Origin: Polyangiaceae bacterium
Lineage (GTDB): Bacteria > Myxococcota_A > Polyangia > Polyangiales > Polyangiaceae
Direction: 5' to 3'
DNA length: 64,000 bases
Assembly: GCA_019637295.1 (NCBI GenBank)
Contig: JAHBVX010000001.1
Coordinates: 161,501-225,500 of the forward strand
Part shown: piece after piece, positions 30,486 to 38,915 of the stretch
Layout of the letters: every line of letters starts with the position of its first letter
Position numbering within the stretch: the stretch's first letter is position 1
The notes under the pieces: model-generated
Seen by the model: the letters and a program-made list of their open reading frames with translations, nothing else
The model's database searches: none
Told to the model about the DNA's origin: nothing
Translations under genes and position numbers: made by a program

Positions 30486-31874
30486 ATGAAGACCATCATC
30501 GAGCCCTTTCGAATCAAGGCGGTCGAGCCCATCGCCATGACCAGCGCTGAGCAGCGACGGGAGCTGATCGCGAGGGCCCACTACAACCTGTTCGGACTGC
30601 ACTCCGACGACGTGATCATCGACTTGCTCACGGACTCGGGGACATCCGCCATGAGCGCGGCGCAGTGGGGCGCGCTCATGCGTGGGGACGAATCCTACGC
30701 CGGGTCCCCATCGTTCTACCGCTTCGAAGCAGCGGTGAAAGAGCTGATGCCCTTTCGGCACGTGATCCCAACGCACCAGGGTCGCGCGGCGGAGGCCATT
30801 CTGTTCTCCGTGCTCGGCGGGTCGGGCAAGATCATTCCGTCCAACACGCACTTCGACACGACTCGCGGCAACATCGAGGTGACGGGAGCCGAGGCGCTCG
30901 ACCTGGTCATCGCCGAGGGTCGGGACCCACGCAGCCTGCACCCCTTCAAAGGCAACATGGACGTCGAGCGCCTCGAGCAGTTGCTCGTCGAGCGCGGAGA
31001 GCACGTGCCGGTCGTCATGCTCACGGTGACGAACAACGCGGGTGGTGGGCAGCCGGTCAGTCTCGACAACGTACGGCGCACGGCGGAGGTGGCGCGCCGG
31101 CACGGCAAGAAGCTGTTCATCGACGGCTGCCGCTTCGCCGAAAACGCCTATTTCATCAAGCTTCGCGAGCCCGGGCAGGCAGCGCGGAGCGTGCCGGACA
31201 TCGTGCGCGAGATGTTTGGCTACGCCGACGGCATGACCATGAGCGCCAAGAAGGACGCCTTCGCCAACATCGGCGGCTGGCTCGCGCTGAACGACGACGA
31301 GCTCGCGGCGGCGGCTCGCCGCCGGTTGATCCTGACCGAAGGCTTTCCGACCTACGGGGGGCTCGCGGGTCGCGATCTGGAGGCCATCGCCCAGGGGCTC
31401 TCGGAGATCGTGGACGAGAACTACCTGCGCTATCGAGCGGCGAGCAACGAGTACATCGGCGAGCGGCTGGTGGCGCTCGGCGTGCCCATCGTGCTGCCCG
31501 TGGGCGGACACGCGGTGTTCGTGGATGCGCGCGAGTTCTTGCCTCACATCCCGCCTCTCGAGTATCCGGGGCAGTCGCTCGCGGTCGCGCTGTACGAGTG
31601 CGGTGGCATTCGCGCGTGTGAGATCGGCACCGTGATGTTCGGGCGCCAGCCCGACGGCAGCGAGCGGCCCGCAGCGATGGACCTGGTGCGACTGGCGATG
31701 CCGCGACGCGTCTACACCCAGTCCCACGCCGACTACATCGTGGAGGTGTTCGCGGAGATCGCCGCCACGAGAGAGTCACTCTCGGGCTATCGCATCGCGT
31801 CGCAGCCCGACGTGCTGCGCCACTTCACTGCCGAGTTCGAGCCGCTGCGCCGCCGCGCCGCCGCGGGCGTATGA
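30486..31874 (+). CDS. tnaA: Tryptophanase
   Basis: This 462-residue PLP enzyme starts at the ATG at 30486. A longer open frame overlaps the protease remnant and was rejected. The PLP Lys is in MSAKKDAFANIGGW (K255-K256). The family motifs FIDGCRFAENAYFIK and EGFPTYGGLAGRDLEAIA are present. Between tryptophanase and tyrosine phenol-lyase the discriminating residue is Arg in the lyase (MERG) but Ile in tryptophanase. Here the sequence is CEIG, which favours tryptophanase, cleaving Trp to indole, pyruvate and ammonia. No TnaC-like leader or tnaB permease is seen, so it seems monocistronic. The palindrome at 31871 overlaps its stop codon but probably serves the next gene. Confidence 0.88.
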   Translation: MKTIIEPFRIKAVEPIAMTSAEQRRELIARAHYNLFGLHSDDVIIDLLTDSGTSAMSAAQWGALMRGDESYAGSPSFYRFEAAVKELMPFRHVIPTHQGRAAEAILFSVLGGSGKIIPSNTHFDTTRGNIEVTGAEALDLVIAEGRDPRSLHPFKGNMDVERLEQLLVERGEHVPVVMLTVTNNAGGGQPVSLDNVRRTAEVARRHGKKLFIDGCRFAENAYFIKLREPGQAARSVPDIVREMFGYADGMTMSAKKDAFANIGGWLALNDDELAAAARRRLILTEGFPTYGGLAGRDLEAIAQGLSEIVDENYLRYRAASNEYIGERLVALGVPIVLPVGGHAVFVDAREFLPHIPPLEYPGQSLAVALYECGGIRACEIGTVMFGRQPDGSERPAAMDLVRLAMPRRVYTQSHADYIVEVFAEIAATRESLSGYRIASQPDVLRHFTAEFEPLRRRAAAGV

Positions 31875-31884
31875 CGGACGTCAT
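31871..31884. promoter_or_regulatory. Exact FNR-spaced palindrome ATGAC-N4-GTCAT
   Basis: ATGAC-GGAC-GTCAT is a perfect copy. It overlaps the tryptophanase stop codon and is centred about 55 bp upstream of the start of the heme-motif lipoprotein gene at 31933, the same distance as at the other targets. Confidence 0.55.
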
Positions 31885-31932
31885 CGGTGCTGGCGCCGGG
31901 AGCGGTCATCCTCTGCTGGGGAGGACTCGTCC

Positions 31933-34900
31933 ATGCGTCACGCCACCATCGCCGCCCTCGTCTCCGCCGTGCTCCTGGGCTGCGCCCAGAAGGAGGTGAA
32001 GCCCGGCGGAACCTACTACGAGCGCAAGATCGGCCCCATTCTCCAGAGCGCCTGCGTCGGCAGTCAGACCGGGTCGAGCTGTCACGTCACCGCCGACGAG
32101 TTCGGCAACGCCCTGGGCAATCTGGACGTGACCAGCTACGCGATGCTCGCCAAGCGCCGGGACTTGCTGACCGACTACGGGCCCTACGGCATGCCCGCGC
32201 TCTTGATGAAGATCGTCCCGTCATATCCGATCCGCGTGACCCACTGGGACGGCAGCCACGACGACATCGTAACCGACGTGCCTCACGCCGGCGGCTCGTT
32301 GCTCGAGGAAGGCACGCCGGCGTTCGTCCTGCTCTCGCGCTGGATCGAGCGCGGTGCGCTGGCGAACAACGCGGTCGCCAAGCAGCCCAAGCTGGTGCTC
32401 GAGCCGTGCAAAGAACAAGTGGGCCATGACGCTGGCTTCGATCCCTCCGTCGATCCGCCAACGCCGGACTATGCGCAGTTCATGGACAAGGTGCACGGCT
32501 TCTTGGTCAAGAACTGCGCGGCCGGCAACTGCCACGGCGCGCTAGCTGGGGCCATGCCGCTGGCGTGCGGCACCACCGACGAGCAGAAGCGCTGGAACTA
32601 CTTCTCCGCTAGTGACTACGTGGCGAACGACGCGCCGGACAGCGAGCTGCTCCGTCGCGTGCTCGACCCCGCGTACGGTGGCGTGTACCACGAGGGCGGT
32701 CACTTCTTCGCCTCGCCCAGCGATCCCAACTACCAGGCGGTGCTCGCCTGGGCGGAGCAGAAGGGCGGACCCACGAACGTCCCGAGCGGCGCGGGTTTCG
32801 AGCTGTTCGCCAAGCGCGTGCAGCCCATGCTGGCCAAGCGCGGCTGCTTGCAGCTCGGCTGCCACTCGGCGCCGTCCTTCCCGGACTACAAGCCGCGGGG
32901 CGGAACCGGCGGGAGCTTCAGCCTCGCCACCACGCGCCACAACTACAAGGAGACGCTGAAGCAGGTCGCGCTCGAGTCGGCGGATCCGAACGCCAGCCGC
33001 TTGATCCGCAAGAACCTGCCGCCCACCGCTTCCGGTCGCGGGATGCTACACCGCGGCGGACCGCTGCTCGCGGCGGGGGGGGATCCCACCCAGTGCGATC
33101 CGACACTCGCCGAGTCGGGGCCCCTCGACGAGCAGGATCCGTACTGCGTCATCGTGCGTTGGATCGAGGTCGAGCGCGCCGCGAGGCAGGTCGCGCCCCT
33201 CAGTGGCATCGTCTTCGTACGCCGCGCGCCCGCGCCATTGCCCAATCGCCTGCAGGACTTCGAGCGCTACGCGCCTGGCTCGGACCTGCGCATCGTGTCC
33301 GCCAACCTCGACGCTCAGGGACAGCTGTCCACCCAGGGCGACGACACGAGCTTGCTCGCTGGCTGCGGGCTCGACCCCGCGACCGCGGATGTGCGCCGAG
33401 CCCAGGTCTCCTGGGACGGCGCGCGGATCGCGTTCGCCGCGCGCACCAGCGCCAGCACACCGCTGCGGGTCTACACCGTCAGCCCGGATGGCTCCGACTG
33501 CGAAATCGAGCCCACCATCGACGCGCCGCCGCGCGACACCCACGGGCAGCTGGTGCCCGACAACGGCGAGCTCGTGCACAATTTCGATCCGACCTTCGCG
33601 CCCGATGGCTCCATCGTGTTCGCGTCCACGCGCGGCAACGTGCAGAACACCGGTGCCTTCGACTACCAAGGGCCCCAGCGCTCGACCGCCGATCCCTCGA
33701 AGCTCAACGCGAACCTGTACGTCGCCGAGAGCGGCGCGATCCGCCAGCTGACGTTCCTGCTCGGGCAGGAGCTGCAGCCCACCTTCAAGGCCAACGGCCA
33801 GGTGCTGCTGACGACCGAGAAGCGCGTGCCCGGCTTCTATCAGCTCGCGGCGCGCCGCATCAACCTGGACGGCGGGGACTATCACCCGCTCATCGGCCAG
33901 CGAGGCTCCATCGGGTTCGACCAGGTCACGGACATCGTCCAGCTCCCGGATTTGAACTTCGTGGTGGTGCTCAGCAGTCATGGTGCCGTGCACGGCGCGG
34001 GCACGATCGGGGTCGTCAACCGCTCGCTCGGCCCCGACCACACCAGCGACGACCCTGGCGACTACCTGCAGCACCCGGACGCGCCAGCGGTGACCACGAC
34101 GCCCTTCTTCCAGCGCTCCCTGCGCGTGCTCGACCCCGCCGCTACGGGGCGCGCAGCTACCCAAGGCGCGTATCGCGATCCATCCCCGCTCCAGAACGGC
34201 AACCTGCTCGCGAGCTACGCGGCCAACGTCGTCGACCTGACGCAGTTCTCCGGCAACTTCGACGTCGTCGTGCTCGACGTGGCAACTGGCGCGCGAAGCC
34301 CACTGCCGGCGCTGTCCGATCCGAGTCAGGACGAGCTGTGGCCGGTGGCCGTACAAGGTCGCTACTCCCGCGGTGTGTTCGTGTCCACGCCCGCGGACCC
34401 GACCGGCAGCGCCGTGGTGTACGCGAGCGACGACTCCAAGCCGCGCACGGATCGCGCCGAGCTGACGTTCCTCGACTTCCCGCTGATCACGAGCCTGATG
34501 TTCCAGAACACCCGGAGCGGTCGGGACATCCCCGCCATGAGCTCCTTCGAGCTGTGGGAGAGCTTGCCGCCGGTCAGCGAGACGAGCCTCGACGACGCGA
34601 GCCCCTACATCGTCAGCGACAAGTGGGGGAAGGTCTACTCGCGGCGGCGTCTGGTTGGCACCGTCCCGCTGAACTCGGATGGCTCGACGCGGGTCCAGAT
34701 CCCGGGCGGGCTGCCGGTGATCATCGGGACCCAGGCGCGCTTCGCGAACGAGCCCAAGGCCAAGCTGCGCCACCAGCTCGAAGAGGTGCAGTACTACCCC
34801 GGCGAGTGGGTGACGTTGTCGTTCCGGCGCGAGCTGTTCGACGGCTTCTGTGGCGGGTGCCACGGCTCTCGCTCCGGCAAGGAGACCGACGTCTCGGTCA

Positions 34901-35007
34901 TCCCCGACGTGCTGACCCAAGCCTCGGCCGCGACGGCCAAGAAGCAGCAGCCGATCGACGTCGTGCACGCGCCGCGTGGTCCGGCCGTCGGCCCGCCCTA
35001 TCCCTGA
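31933..35007 (+). CDS. Large lipoprotein with cytochrome-like CH motifs around a beta-propeller (HzsA-like architecture)
   Basis: This is a 1024-residue exported protein with lipobox VLLGCAQ (Cys about 17). N-terminal third: heme-type CH motifs with unusual spacing, SACVGSQTGSSCH (about 40-50), NCAAGNCHG (about 195-203) and KRGCLQLGCHS (about 298-308). Centre: TolB/PD40-like propeller repeats (FAPDGSIVFASTRG, QLTFLLGQELQPTFKANGQ). C-terminus: a middle-domain-like segment (FPLITSLMFQNTRSG) and a standard CXXCH in FCGGCHGS (about 976-983). The order recalls the hydrazine-synthase alpha subunit and its many non-anammox relatives. I infer a periplasmic c-type cytochrome-like protein of unknown reaction. 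CX4CH motifs may not all bind heme. A perfect FNR-like palindrome precedes it. Confidence 0.7.
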   Translation: MRHATIAALVSAVLLGCAQKEVKPGGTYYERKIGPILQSACVGSQTGSSCHVTADEFGNALGNLDVTSYAMLAKRRDLLTDYGPYGMPALLMKIVPSYPIRVTHWDGSHDDIVTDVPHAGGSLLEEGTPAFVLLSRWIERGALANNAVAKQPKLVLEPCKEQVGHDAGFDPSVDPPTPDYAQFMDKVHGFLVKNCAAGNCHGALAGAMPLACGTTDEQKRWNYFSASDYVANDAPDSELLRRVLDPAYGGVYHEGGHFFASPSDPNYQAVLAWAEQKGGPTNVPSGAGFELFAKRVQPMLAKRGCLQLGCHSAPSFPDYKPRGGTGGSFSLATTRHNYKETLKQVALESADPNASRLIRKNLPPTASGRGMLHRGGPLLAAGGDPTQCDPTLAESGPLDEQDPYCVIVRWIEVERAARQVAPLSGIVFVRRAPAPLPNRLQDFERYAPGSDLRIVSANLDAQGQLSTQGDDTSLLAGCGLDPATADVRRAQVSWDGARIAFAARTSASTPLRVYTVSPDGSDCEIEPTIDAPPRDTHGQLVPDNGELVHNFDPTFAPDGSIVFASTRGNVQNTGAFDYQGPQRSTADPSKLNANLYVAESGAIRQLTFLLGQELQPTFKANGQVLLTTEKRVPGFYQLAARRINLDGGDYHPLIGQRGSIGFDQVTDIVQLPDLNFVVVLSSHGAVHGAGTIGVVNRSLGPDHTSDDPGDYLQHPDAPAVTTTPFFQRSLRVLDPAATGRAATQGAYRDPSPLQNGNLLASYAANVVDLTQFSGNFDVVVLDVATGARSPLPALSDPSQDELWPVAVQGRYSRGVFVSTPADPTGSAVVYASDDSKPRTDRAELTFLDFPLITSLMFQNTRSGRDIPAMSSFELWESLPPVSETSLDDASPYIVSDKWGKVYSRRRLVGTVPLNSDGSTRVQIPGGLPVIIGTQARFANEPKAKLRHQLEEVQYYPGEWVTLSFRRELFDGFCGGCHGSRSGKETDVSVIPDVLTQASAATAKKQQPIDVVHAPRGPAVGPPYP

Positions 35008-35026
35008 GCCTTACCGCGACGGCTCA
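35005..35026. terminator. Hairpin joining two convergent stop codons
   Basis: TGAGCC, a 10-nt loop and GGCTCA form a 6-bp stem whose ends are the stop codon of the gene at 31933 (plus) and that of the gene at 35024 (minus). It could end transcription in both directions, although no U-tract is present. Confidence 0.35.
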
Positions 35027-36187
35027 GCGACACTGTTGTATGGCGCTCGTGTTCACCGAGCGAGTGCAACCGGAGAGGAGGGAACAGCTGCTGTAGGTGC
35101 CCGTGGCACCGCAAGCGGGGGAAGCGCCGGACCAACCGGCCGCGCCGCTGCAGTACCCGAGGCCGCCGCCGGTGAACTGAAACGTACACGCCGCCGACGT
35201 GGAGACGAAGCCGGTGGGCCAGCGCTTCTCTTCGAGCCCGTCGCAGTTGTAGTCATAGTCCACGCTCACTGGCGCGCCGCTGATGGGGCTGGGGCTCCAG
35301 GCGGTGTTGCTCTCGGTCGCCGTCATCGGCCGCACGTTGGGGTCTAGGTCCCAGCAGTCCGTGGTGCCGGCCGCCGGCACCTTGGCCGTCCACTTGCCGG
35401 TGCTGGTGCAGCTCGCGTGCGGAGTCGTCGGCTCGCTGCACTGCTGCACGCTCGCCGCGCCCGCCGGCGCGAAGCCGTCACCGTCGCAGTCCACGTACCA
35501 GGTGGGCGCCAGCTCGTCGGTCTGGCCGTTGCAGTTGTTGTCCTTGTTGTCGCAGAGCTCGGGCGCGCCCTGGTAGACGTCCGGGTCGTTGTCGTCGCAG
35601 TCGGTTCCGCAGGAGCCGAGCGCTTGGTCCGCGTGGCCGTCGCCGTCCTTGTCCATCAACTCGAAGTAGCAGCCCTGCTCCGGGTCGCACTTGTCTTCGG
35701 TGCAGGCGTCGTTGTCGTCGCAGGTGAGCGGCGCGCCGCTCACGCAGCTGTTCGTCGCGGCGCTGCACACCTCGGTGCCCGTGCACAAGTCGTTGTCGTT
35801 GCAGTCCTCGTCGCTCTCGCACTTGCCGACGCAAGCGCCATTGGCGCAGATGTACTCGGCGCCCGCGTCGCCGGAGCCACCCGACGGGGTACAGGTCGTG
35901 CCGTTGCCCAGCGCCGTCCCGGCGGCGCAGAACCCGCCGCTGCACGTCTCCACGCCGTTGCAGGGGTTCTCGTCGTCGCACTCGGCGTTGCCGCTGCAGG
36001 GGGTGCCGCCGTCCAAGCCGCCGCCCGAGCCTGAACTCCCGCCGATGCCCCCGCCCGCTCCTGCGGTTCCGCCCGCGCCACCGGTGTCGCTGAACTGTCG
36101 GTCGTCGTCGCCACCGCAGGCGACGTGAGCGAAGGGTGCTGCCAGCAATGAGAGCGCGAGAGCGCGGGCAAACGAGCGTGAAGCCAT
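35024..36187 (-). CDS. Lipoprotein with MopE-type metal-binding motif and Cys-rich repeats
   Basis: This 387-residue exported protein has signal peptide LLAAPFAHVACGG, with the Cys at about 24, then a short Gly linker. Residues about 55-185 contain a dozen CxxNxxC-like repeats (CSGNAECDDENPCNG, CESDEDCNDNDLCTG, CDDNDACTEDKCD). Residues about 188-235 (DKDGDGHADQALGS, then DCDDNDPDVYQGAPELCDNK and NCNGQTDEL) are the putative metal-binding motif found in MopE, thought to bind Ca or Cu. The C-terminal domain of about 60 residues has paired Cys and ends IQQCR. It is probably a surface protein held by disulfides and metal, typical of myxobacteria. The role is unknown. Confidence 0.82.
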   Translation of the reverse strand: MASRSFARALALSLLAAPFAHVACGGDDDRQFSDTGGAGGTAGAGGGIGGSSGSGGGLDGGTPCSGNAECDDENPCNGVETCSGGFCAAGTALGNGTTCTPSGGSGDAGAEYICANGACVGKCESDEDCNDNDLCTGTEVCSAATNSCVSGAPLTCDDNDACTEDKCDPEQGCYFELMDKDGDGHADQALGSCGTDCDDNDPDVYQGAPELCDNKDNNCNGQTDELAPTWYVDCDGDGFAPAGAASVQQCSEPTTPHASCTSTGKWTAKVPAAGTTDCWDLDPNVRPMTATESNTAWSPSPISGAPVSVDYDYNCDGLEEKRWPTGFVSTSAACTFQFTGGGLGYCSGAAGWSGASPACGATGTYSSCSLLSGCTRSVNTSAIQQCR

Positions 36188-36291
36188 GCGCCGAGGTTAG
36201 CTGCGAATGCTCGCGGCGTCGAACGCGGCGCGCGATCCGCGCCGTCGTTGGGTGATCTCCCGCGCACCAGCCATGCGATCGGCTTGCGGGC

Positions 36292-36848
36292 TCAGGCGCG
36301 CGACGCGATCAACGAGAGCAACGAGCTCGTGGCGTCGATTCGGGACGTGCCGTGGTCGCCGCAGTGCAACTGCACCGTCGCCTCACCGAACTGAACCGAG
36401 AAGCCGTGTCGGTCGGCCTCGGCGCAGAGCCGCGTCCGCTCCGCGAGGTGCTGCACGCCCGCGACGTAGACGTCCATGCGGGTTTGGGGCGGGTGGAGTG
36501 TGCCGATGCGCGGGCGGTGATGGCGGTGGAGCCGAGCTGGCGCCCGAGAGGGAGCAGGGCGCGCGCGATCCGCTGCTTCTTCTGCCATCGCCACACCGCG
36601 ATGGCGCTCAGCAGCGCGGTCAAGGTCAGCAGGATGAGCCCCTGAACAACGCCGCCCGCGTCGCCCCGCGCGGGTCCGCGTGCCACCAGCGCGAGCCCGA
36701 CGAACAGAGACAGTGCCCAGCCGAGGGTGATGATGCCAGTGAAGAGCAGGCTGTAGTGGACGTGACTGGCGTCCGCGCGCGCTGCGATGGCACGCGACGC
36801 CTGAGCGGCGTTGGACGGACCGTGTGCATCGGCTGACCGAAGGATCAC
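36292..36848 (-). CDS. Two-helix membrane protein interrupted by a frameshift
   Basis: From GTG 36848, with AGAGG upstream, the protein reads residues 1-100 in one frame: helices at about 32-53 and 66-87, then WRWQKKQRIARALLPLGRQLGS. Near 36515-36520 that frame degenerates into Ser/Arg/Thr. The natural continuation (RMDVYVAGVQHLAERTRLCA, and FSVQFGEATVQLHCGDH, ending LIASRA) lies in a second frame that stops at 36292. Restoring 1 nt in ACCGCCCGCGCATC would give one protein of about 180 residues. Either a sequence error or a recent mutation. No domain recognised. Confidence 0.5.
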
Positions 36849-36889
36849 GTTGCCTCTCGAGGCTGGAGTTCAGAGCACGAGTTGCTCCG

Positions 36890-37275
36890 CCAACCCCTCG
36901 CCCTCCGCACTCGCGCGCCCATCGCCGACGCCCACTGTAGGACTGCCGTCCACTCGCGTCCACCTGTGTGGCGTCACACGCACCGTTGATCGGTAGTCCC
37001 TGGGGCGAGTTCGCGTGGTCGGTCGTTGGAGCCGAATCGGGCCGGTGGATCCCCAACTGCTTACGCATGGCGGGTGAGAGTTGACCCGAGAGCCGCTCGA
37101 CGTCGGCCAGACTGGTAGCGCCGGAGGCCATGCAGCACAGCACGCCGGACAGCAGCGTAGAAAGTGACCAGCGTCGCCCCCGTGGGTCGCGCGGGTCATC
37201 GAGTAGGTCGAGCCGAGCGTCTGGCAAGCGGGAGCTGAGCAGACCTGCCAGTCGTCGAGTTTGCCGTCTGTCCAT
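36890..37275 (-). pseudogene. Transposase N-terminal fragment (ISAs1/H-repeat-associated type)
   Basis: From the ATG at 37275 about 85 residues resemble the DDE_Tnp_1-associated N-terminal domain: LLDDPRDPRGRRWSLSTLL, then GVLCCMASGATSLADVERL and SPAMRKQLGIHRPDSAPTTD. The DDE catalytic domain is absent, and the downstream sequence does not continue the family and soon runs into the membrane-protein gene. No terminal inverted repeats or target duplication could be found by eye. It is a relic of an insertion sequence. Confidence 0.55.
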
Positions 37276-37389
37276 CGCGGGTCCTCCGTGGTCTTCGCGG
37301 CAGCGCCGCGTGTTGTTCGCTACAAACGCTCGATTCAGCAGACAAAGTCGAGCGGGACGGGAGATCCCGCCGCGCCCGACTCGCCGGAG

Positions 37390-37716
37390 CTAGCCTGAGC
37401 GCTCCACTAGGCGGACCAGGGAGCCAATGATGCGATCGAAGTTTTCCCGCATCTCGGAAGAGACGGGCGGTATGTAGCCGAAGGCCTCGGCCACCTCGAG
37501 GCAGGAGAGCATCTCGCGCGCGGAGCCGAGAGCGATGTGATACTTGGCGGCTCTGTTCTTGCCCCGAGAGTACTGACCCTCCCCCAGGTTGAGCGCGCAG
37601 CTAGCACTGCAGCGCCTCAGCTGACGAGATAGGTCGCGGTCCTTGTGGTCGAGGATGCCGAGGGTGCGACGTAGCCCCTCGATGGTGCGAAGCACGACGG
37701 GATAGATGCGGAGCAT
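37390..37716 (-). CDS. Four-helix bundle protein (23S rRNA intervening-sequence-protein family)
   Basis: This is a 108-residue all-helical protein from ATG 37716, with AAAGGAA about 8 nt upstream. The open frame extends further but contains no better start. The features of the family are LRRCSASCALNLGEGQYSRG and KYHIALGSAREMLSCLEVA. Members were first seen in intervening sequences of 23S rRNA genes, but many, as here, are encoded elsewhere. The structure is a pentameric helical bundle, and the function is unknown. It lies next to the IS remnant in an accessory-looking stretch between 36.3 and 38.1 kb. Confidence 0.85.
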   Translation of the reverse strand: MLRIYPVVLRTIEGLRRTLGILDHKDRDLSRQLRRCSASCALNLGEGQYSRGKNRAAKYHIALGSAREMLSCLEVAEAFGYIPPVSSEMRENFDRIIGSLVRLVERSG

Positions 37717-38109
37717 GGTGTGTTCCTTTCTGGCGAAAGCCTGCTGGTCACCGGCCCGGGAGTCGCAGCCCGAGTCGAGGGCGCCGAAGGCGCCGCGAAG
37801 CGGGCCGAGCTCGCGAAGCGAGCGAAGGACCCTCGACGCGGGCGAGCACCCGGGCAGACTCAAGGCAGCCGAGCCAGCTCACCCCTCTCCCCTCGCCCGC
37901 CATCCCCGACCCGGCCCCACTCCCCCTACCTCTGCCCCCTGCACTCGACCACGCCTTGCGAATTTGCGCGCACGACGGCCGAGCCCGCGTCGAACCCACA
38001 ACCGATCGAACCCTTTCAGGATTCTCAACCCCACCGGCGGGCGTCACCAATCAGTGGTGGTGTCACACGACCTACCGACTCGACGTTGCCGCGTCGGACC
38101 GGCAGGAGC
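37717..38109. other. 393-bp stretch without a convincing gene
   Basis: No open frame here has a start with a ribosome site or a recognisable product. The first 150 bp are Arg/Ala-coding-like GC repeats (gagctcgcgaagcgagc palindrome at about 37808). The middle is unusually C-rich on the plus strand. Near 38045 a CACCA/TGGTG inverted repeat lies downstream of the Crp/Fnr stop codon. It is bounded by the start region of the four-helix-bundle gene and the end of the regulator gene. Confidence 0.5.
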
Positions 38110-38811
38110 TCAGCTCGCCGCTGCGCGCCCTGCCAGACGCTCGAGCTCGCTCACGTCCTTGATCACGAAGCCTTCGGGTCGTGTCGAGACGACGCCGTGG
38201 CGTTCCCAGCGACTCATGGTGCGGATCGCGGTCTCGAGCGCCGTGCTCACGAGGTCGGCCAGCTCCCGGCGTGACAGCGCCACGGGGATGCGGCTCTCAC
38301 CCGTGTCGAAGTCGTCTCCGAGCTTGTCGTTGAGCTCGAGCAGCAACGTGGCGAGGCGTGCCTCGACGCTCCCGGCGCTGAGGACGTCGATCTTGCTGTG
38401 CAGCGTGCAGAGCTTGTCCGCCAAGCCCTTGGCCAAGGACAGCCCCATCTCGGGGTGTCGCTCGAAGCAGCGGCTCACGACCTCACCCGGCACCTCGATC
38501 ACGGTCGCGATGTCGGTCGCGGCGATCGCGTCGCCCGGGTAGGGAATGTTGCGGACGAACGCCACGTCGCCGACGCTCTCGGTGGGGCCGAACAGGCCAC
38601 AAATGGTCGAACGGCCCTTGGGCGCGGGGCGCACCACCTTCACCAGCCCCTGGGCGACCACCGCGAGGCCATGCGGCTGGTCGCCGGCACGCCAGAGCAT
38701 CTCGCCGCGGGTGTAGCGGCGGGTGGTGCTGGCGGCAGCGAGCTGAACCAGGGTGGGGGAGTCGAGGCCGGCGAGGACCTTGGTGCGCGCCAGGATGTGT
38801 TCGGGGAGCAT
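38110..38811 (-). CDS. Crp/Fnr-family transcriptional regulator
   Basis: This is a 233-residue protein from ATG 38811 (MLPEHILARTKVLAG). The cyclic-nucleotide-type beta-barrel fills residues about 10-125 (RYTRGEMLWRAGDQPHGLAV, and ESVGDVAFVRNIPYP), a dimer helix follows, and the winged helix is at 165-215. Its recognition helix STALETAIRTMSRW keeps the Glu and Arg that contact the TGA part of FNR/CRP half sites. It has no N-terminal Cys cluster like FNR, with only isolated Cys (ICGLF, RCFER, KLCTL), so oxygen sensing by Fe-S is unlikely. A heme or small-ligand NO/redox sensor of the Dnr/NnrR sort is possible. A perfect palindrome at 38902 suggests autoregulation. Confidence 0.88.
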   Translation of the reverse strand: MLPEHILARTKVLAGLDSPTLVQLAAASTTRRYTRGEMLWRAGDQPHGLAVVAQGLVKVVRPAPKGRSTICGLFGPTESVGDVAFVRNIPYPGDAIAATDIATVIEVPGEVVSRCFERHPEMGLSLAKGLADKLCTLHSKIDVLSAGSVEARLATLLLELNDKLGDDFDTGESRIPVALSRRELADLVSTALETAIRTMSRWERHGVVSTRPEGFVIKDVSELERLAGRAAAS

Positions 38812-38901
38812 GTGACGGAACTCAAGCAAGGGTCGTTCCTGCCCGTTGCAATGACGGAAGTCCGCGGGCGCGTAGACGAAAGTCACGAGGGACGGGACGC
38901 A

Positions 38902-38915
38902 ATGACCCCCGTCAT
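38902..38915. promoter_or_regulatory. Exact FNR-spaced palindrome in the Crp/Fnr promoter region
   Basis: ATGAC-CCCC-GTCAT is a perfect 5-4-5 palindrome with the spacing of FNR-type sites. It lies about 97 bp upstream of the regulator start and 135 bp upstream of the divergent outer-membrane protein gene, so it could control both. Confidence 0.6.

Noticed and set aside
30371-31727. A 491-residue open frame antisense to tryptophanase
   Set aside because: Only its last part (about 30255-30370) resembles protease sequence and is kept in the pseudogene call. The rest mirrors the tryptophanase codons.
31933-35007. True hydrazine synthase and anammox metabolism
   Set aside because: No hydrazine synthase beta/gamma or hydrazine dehydrogenase genes are seen and the genome type is wrong. 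Only the architecture is similar.
36890-37275. A complete insertion sequence
   Set aside because: There is no DDE domain, no terminal inverted repeats and no target duplication that I could find.
37976-38020. A possible minus-strand tRNA T-loop (tcgaaccc occurs twice)
   Set aside because: No matching acceptor stem, anticodon arm or D arm surrounds it.
38110-38811. The regulator as an oxygen-sensing FNR with a 4Fe-4S cluster
   Set aside because: It lacks the N-terminal Cys cluster. Only scattered single Cys occur.
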